NCBI GenBank assembly: GCA_003558575.1
Contig: PWPY01000026.1
Coordinates: 1-8,913, forward strand
Direction: 5' to 3'
DNA: 8,913 nt
Origin: Desulfonatronovibrio sp.
Lineage (GTDB): Bacteria; Desulfobacterota; Desulfovibrionia; Desulfovibrionales; Desulfonatronovibrionaceae
Position 1 is the stretch's first letter; every line of letters begins with the position of its first letter. The notes beneath the pieces were generated by a model. The model was not told the origin of the DNA. It worked only from the letters and a program-made list of their open reading frames with translations, and ran no database searches. Shown here piece by piece: positions 7,120 through 8,913 of this stretch. A program made the position numbers and the translations under genes.

Positions 7120-7230
7120 GTTGATTGTTAACTGAGGTTGTGTTGCATGGCGCCCATAATTTTCAGACTCATATTGTTTGGGGTTTGATATTATGGGCGC
7201 TATTGCATAGATTGTATTTTAAAAATCAAC
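7120..7230. repeat. Nested inverted-repeat element after the cytochrome operon
   Basis: The core arms GCGCCCATAAT (7150-7160) and ATTATGGGCGC (7190-7200) are perfect over 11 bp around a 29-nt loop. The pairing continues outward through TGCA on each side with one bulged base. Outer arms GTTGATT (7120-7126) and AATCAAC (7224-7230) also match. The element starts one base after the stop codon of the 888-aa gene. It could serve as a large transcription terminator or RNA-stabilising structure, or be a small MITE-like insertion. No T-run directly follows the core stem and I see no clear target-site duplication, so the role is open. Confidence 0.6.
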
Positions 7231-7264
7231 TTTGTACTATTCATCAAGATCGAATAAGAAGGGC

Positions 7265-7313
7265 TGGACTCCGGATCCGTCATCCTCCACTCGATCCGGG
7301 ACCTGGGTGACGG
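7265..7313. repeat. Palindromic intergenic repeat with CCGGATC/GATCCGG arms
   Basis: CCGGATC (7271-7277) and GATCCGG (7293-7299) are a perfect 7-bp inverted pair. CCGTCATCC (7277-7285) and GGGTGACGG (7305-7313) form a second, interlocked pair with one mismatch. The GC content is much higher than in the flanks, and the TGGACTCCGGATC phrase is typical of dispersed extragenic palindromic repeats in proteobacteria. Any short frame across it is not credible coding sequence. Confidence 0.65.
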
Positions 7314-7333
7314 TTGTAGATATCTGCCCTTTC

Positions 7334-7362
7334 CGTCATTCCGGCGAAAGCCGGAATCCAGG
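7334..7362. repeat. Dispersed extragenic palindrome, hairpin with GAAA loop
   Basis: The perfect 8-bp arms ATTCCGGC (7338-7345) and GCCGGAAT (7350-7357) enclose a GAAA tetraloop. The unit starts with CCGTCATTCC and ends with TCCAGG, closely resembling the widespread GTCATTCCCGCGAAAGCGGGAATCCAG-type intergenic repeat, here in a CCGGC variant. It shares the CCGTCA start with the neighbouring palindrome. No T-tract follows, so it is better called a repeat than a terminator. Confidence 0.75.
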
Positions 7363-7430
7363 ATGTTTTAATGGCCTTATAACATATGTGGTGAATAGTT
7401 ACTCAACTTTTAATATTTCGAGATAATGAT

Positions 7431-7823
7431 ATGAACGGACTTTTGATTCGCTGGCTAATTCTTACCGTATCAATTTTGATCTGTGCTTATCTGATTGATG
7501 GAATACACGTGGCTGGTTTTTTTTCAGCCTTTGTTGCTGCAGCCTTCTTAGGTGTCCTCAATGCCTTGCTCAGACCTTTGCTGGTGCTTTTAACTCTGCC
7601 CATAAATATCCTTACTCTTGGCCTTTTTACCTTTGTTATTAATGCTGTTCTGCTGCTGATGGTTTCAGGAGTGGTAACGGGTCTGGAGATCAGAGGGTTC
7701 TGGTCAGCCCTTGGCGGAGCTTTGATAATATCACTTATAAGCTGGGTTCTTCTTTCTTTTATTAGTGATAAAGGCAGGGTTGAGTACATTGACCTTAAGA
7801 GGCGAGATGGTCGCTGGGAATAG
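7431..7823 (+). CDS. Small four-helix membrane protein, YvlD / 'phage holin family 4_2' type
   Basis: The protein is 130 residues and almost entirely hydrophobic, with about four membrane segments (near 5-22, 28-50, 55-82, 90-112) and a short charged C-terminus (LKRRDGRWE). The stretch LNALLRPLLVLLTLPIN followed by ILTLGLFTFVINAVLLL is the hallmark of the Phage_holin_4_2 (PF04020) family. That name is misleading: members are common chromosomal proteins, and no phage genes lie nearby. The length is normal for the family. GAG about 8 nt upstream is only a weak ribosome site. The gene is followed after 2 bp by a glycosyltransferase, so the two are probably cotranscribed. Some family members are linked to envelope stress, but a role here cannot be stated. 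Confidence 0.85.
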   Translation: MNGLLIRWLILTVSILICAYLIDGIHVAGFFSAFVAAAFLGVLNALLRPLLVLLTLPINILTLGLFTFVINAVLLLMVSGVVTGLEIRGFWSALGGALIISLISWVLLSFISDKGRVEYIDLKRRDGRWE

Positions 7824-7825
7824 CA

Positions 7826-8857
7826 TTGTCTTTTATGGGCGATAATCCCACAGTTTCAGTTCTTCTTCCCGTATATAATGCCGGGCAGACTGTTTCTGCT
7901 GCCGTGAGAAGCATTCTCCAACAGTCATATTCTGACTTTGAACTTATAGCTGTAGATGATGGTTCAAATGATGAGACTTTTTCTGTATTGACAAGGCTTG
8001 CCAGGTCAGATTCCCGAATTAAGCTTTTTGGTCGTCCTCATGAAGGGTTGGTCAGTGCCCTTAATTTCGGTCTCCGGCAGTGCCGGGGGCAGTTTGTAGC
8101 CCGGATGGATGGGGATGATGTTTCCAGATATAACCGGCTTGAAAAGCAGGTCTGTTTCCTAAGGGATCATGCTGATACAGGCCTTGTTTCAGGTCAGGTA
8201 AGCTATCAGGGCGATAAACAGAAGAATTTCGGCTACTGCCTTTATGTTGAGTGGATCAATTCCCTTACTTCCCACCATGAAATCAGTCTGAACAGATTTA
8301 TTGAGTCCCCACTGGCTCATCCTTCAGTAATGTTCAGAAAATCTCTTATTTCTATGTTTGGTCCCTATGCTTCAGGTCCTTTTCCTGAAGATTATGAGCT
8401 TTGGTTAAGATGGCTTGAGCAGGGGATTAAGATGGCCAAAATCCCAGAAACAGTGTTAGACTGGCATGATAATGAGAACAGGCTTTCCAGAAACCACCCG
8501 GATTACTCCTTGGATGCTTTTTTTAAAATTAAGGCCAATTATTTGGCTTTGTGGCTTAAGAAAAATAATCCTCACTATCCTGAGGTATGGATATGGGGAG
8601 CGGGGAGAAAGGCCCGGCACAGGGCTGAATATTTAGAAATGCACCAATGTCTGATAAAAGGATATATTGATGTCAGAAGTAATCTCGCGGGGAATATAAT
8701 CCAAGACAGGAAGGTAAGGCTTTACCATGACCTCCCTGATAAGGATGATTCATTTATTGTGGTTTATGTTGGAAAAAGAAGTGTTCGCGAAGAGATTCGA
8801 GCTTACTTAAATGAAAATGGATTTGTTGAAGGTGTTAACTACATTGTAGCCGCGTGA
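7826..8857 (+). CDS. Family 2 glycosyltransferase with C-terminal Rossmann-like domain
   Basis: The product is 343 residues with no membrane segment, so probably cytoplasmic. The N-terminal GT-A fold (about 8-215) shows VSVLLPVYNAG, the nucleotide-binding DDGS at 44-47, the DxD-type metal site DGDD at 95-98, and the probable catalytic ED at 188-189 in EDYELWLRW. The C-terminal part (about 252-343) starts VWIWGAGRKAR and continues with GYIDVRSNLAG and a strand IVVYVG. This is a glycine-rich nucleotide-binding fold resembling those of sugar-modifying enzymes. The TTG at 7826 is used because GGGAA lies five bases before it. An ATG at 7835 is possible but has no close ribosome site, and choosing it would remove only three residues. 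The gene ends with tandem stops (TGA TAA). It likely transfers a sugar from a nucleotide donor in polysaccharide or glycolipid synthesis; donor and acceptor are unknown. Confidence 0.92.
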   Translation: MSFMGDNPTVSVLLPVYNAGQTVSAAVRSILQQSYSDFELIAVDDGSNDETFSVLTRLARSDSRIKLFGRPHEGLVSALNFGLRQCRGQFVARMDGDDVSRYNRLEKQVCFLRDHADTGLVSGQVSYQGDKQKNFGYCLYVEWINSLTSHHEISLNRFIESPLAHPSVMFRKSLISMFGPYASGPFPEDYELWLRWLEQGIKMAKIPETVLDWHDNENRLSRNHPDYSLDAFFKIKANYLALWLKKNNPHYPEVWIWGAGRKARHRAEYLEMHQCLIKGYIDVRSNLAGNIIQDRKVRLYHDLPDKDDSFIVVYVGKRSVREEIRAYLNENGFVEGVNYIVAA

Positions 8858-8913
8858 TAATTTATTAAGGTTGTTATTAAAAATACTAAAAATTATTGCC
8901 ATAATACCCAAAA

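Noticed and set aside
7125..7310. A short plus-strand reading frame (61 codons) after the cytochrome operon, and an overlapping one at 7232-7426
   Set aside because: They run through the inverted-repeat element and the palindromic repeats, have no convincing ribosome site, and encode low-complexity translation of repeat DNA.
7431..7823. A prophage holin
   Set aside because: The sequence fits the chromosomal YvlD-like family, and no lysin, integrase or structural phage gene is in the window.

Overview
The window looks like a chromosomal piece of an anaerobic or microaerophilic Gram-negative bacterium. My best guess is a sulfate- or metal-reducing deltaproteobacterium (Desulfobacterota). The reasons are a multihaem c-type cytochrome fused to a membrane haem-protein core, a Sec-exported M16 protease, a PilZ protein and moderate GC. 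The taxon is an inference from gene content only.

Layout. Positions 1-2550 (minus) hold a periplasmic M16 zinc protease whose C-terminus runs off the left edge. A 220-bp gap follows, carrying two near-identical 42-bp direct repeats that each contain a promoter-like sequence reading toward the protease. At 2771-3163 (minus) is a small PilZ-domain protein. An AT-rich divergent intergenic region leads to a two-gene plus-strand operon at 3393-7118. A 312-bp intergenic stretch (7119-7430) has no credible gene; it holds a nested inverted-repeat element and two palindromic repeats of the dispersed intergenic type. The right end has a small four-helix membrane protein (YvlD/'phage holin 4_2' family, 7431-7823) followed after 2 bp by a family 2 glycosyltransferase (7826-8857). 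The last 56 bp are AT-rich and I see nothing definable in them.

The centre of interest is the operon at 3393-7118. Both products resemble the CydA subunit of cytochrome bd oxidase, but the haem-ligand residues appear divided between them. The first (352 aa, nine membrane segments) keeps the helix-5 His of the b558 site and lacks the active-site glutamates. The second (888 aa) keeps the helix-1 His, the helix-3 glutamate pair and a GRQPW-like motif, but has Arg where the b558 His should be. Neither has a quinol-binding Q-loop, and no cydB is adjacent. In the second protein the ninth membrane helix is replaced by a large periplasmic tail with eight CxxCH haem c sites. The simplest reading is a cytochrome-c-linked, bd-like membrane complex that exchanges electrons with periplasmic carriers instead of the quinol site used by classical bd oxidases. 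Whether it reduces oxygen or does something else cannot be decided from sequence.
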